A stretch of DNA of 13,951 bases from a bacterium (GTDB lineage Bacteria > Patescibacteriota > Minisyncoccia > UBA6257 > 2-01-FULL-56-20): NCBI GenBank assembly GCA_021801885.1, contig JAKABL010000016.1:1-13951 (forward strand). The letters run 5' to 3'. Made by a program: the position numbers and the translations under genes. How positions within the stretch are numbered: the stretch's first letter is position 1; every line of letters starts with the position of its first letter. Below the pieces are notes generated by a model. The model was not told the DNA's origin. It saw only the letters and a program-made list of their open reading frames with translations, and made no database searches. Below, in pieces: positions 13,848 to 13,951 of the stretch.

Positions 13848-13951
13848 ATGAAGAAGGCACCCTTTGTTGTAGTAGTCGTGCTGCTGTGCGCGCCATCTGG
13901 GTTCGCCCAGAGCCAAAGCAGCTCGTCGTCATCTGCGGCGTCATCGTCGCA
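13848..13951 (+). CDS. Secreted Ser-rich protein, N-terminal fragment
   Basis: The 34 codons visible before the window ends encode a signal peptide, MKKAPFVVVVVLLCAPSGFA, with a likely cleavage after GFA. The next residues are QSQ and then mostly Ser and Ala. The cysteine at residue 14 lies within the hydrophobic part and does not match a lipobox, so a lipoprotein is unlikely. The Ser-rich start resembles the linkers of surface proteins. The frame runs off the window. The gene has its own promoter and a consensus Shine-Dalgarno. No family can be named from this fragment. Confidence 0.75.
   Translation, partial: MKKAPFVVVVVLLCAPSGFAQSQSSSSSSAASSS

Overview
The window looks like a chromosomal piece of a Candidate Phyla Radiation (Patescibacteria) bacterium, possibly of the Parcubacteria group. 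This is inferred from compact ribosomal proteins (short L3 and L19, type-Z S14), a 16S rRNA with several lineage-specific changes, a stand-alone 16S gene, a lone receiver-domain protein and GC-rich coding sequence read with the standard code (TGA is used as a stop). No taxon name can be proven from the sequence alone.

Positions 1-6567 (minus strand) hold the S10/spc ribosomal protein cluster. In transcription order it reads L3, L4, L23, L2, S19, L22, S3, L16, L29, S17, L14, L24, L5, S14 and the first nine codons of a probable S8. S10, normally first, is absent. Intergenic gaps are mostly 2-21 bases, and none of these genes has a Shine-Dalgarno sequence. The operon is preceded by a leader of about 210 bases with a terminator-like hairpin and a strong sigma70-type promoter.

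Positions 6899-10273 (plus strand) encode a large exported protein with an LCAT-like alpha/beta-hydrolase domain and a complete Ser/Asp/His triad, set between beta-sandwich modules. It converges on a minus-strand group: 16S rRNA (about 11225-12786), a single-domain response regulator and L19, ending in a strong terminator at 10278-10307. No 23S, 5S or tRNA gene is next to the 16S. A 24-base perfect inverted repeat flanks it as a processing stem.

Positions 13083-13951 (plus strand) carry three small units with recognisable promoters: a 47-residue membrane protein, L31 on what should be a leaderless or nearly leaderless mRNA, and the start of a secreted Ser-rich protein.

The main observation is that the 16S 3' tail after the universal GGAUCA reads AUUAAACU, with no CCUCC anti-Shine-Dalgarno. 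This fits the SD-less ribosomal protein genes and the leaderless L31 start, but two plus-strand genes have textbook AGGAGG sites, so the initiation system is a real puzzle. The 16S gene and the ribosomal protein operon also share a nearly identical promoter, which suggests joint control of ribosome synthesis.
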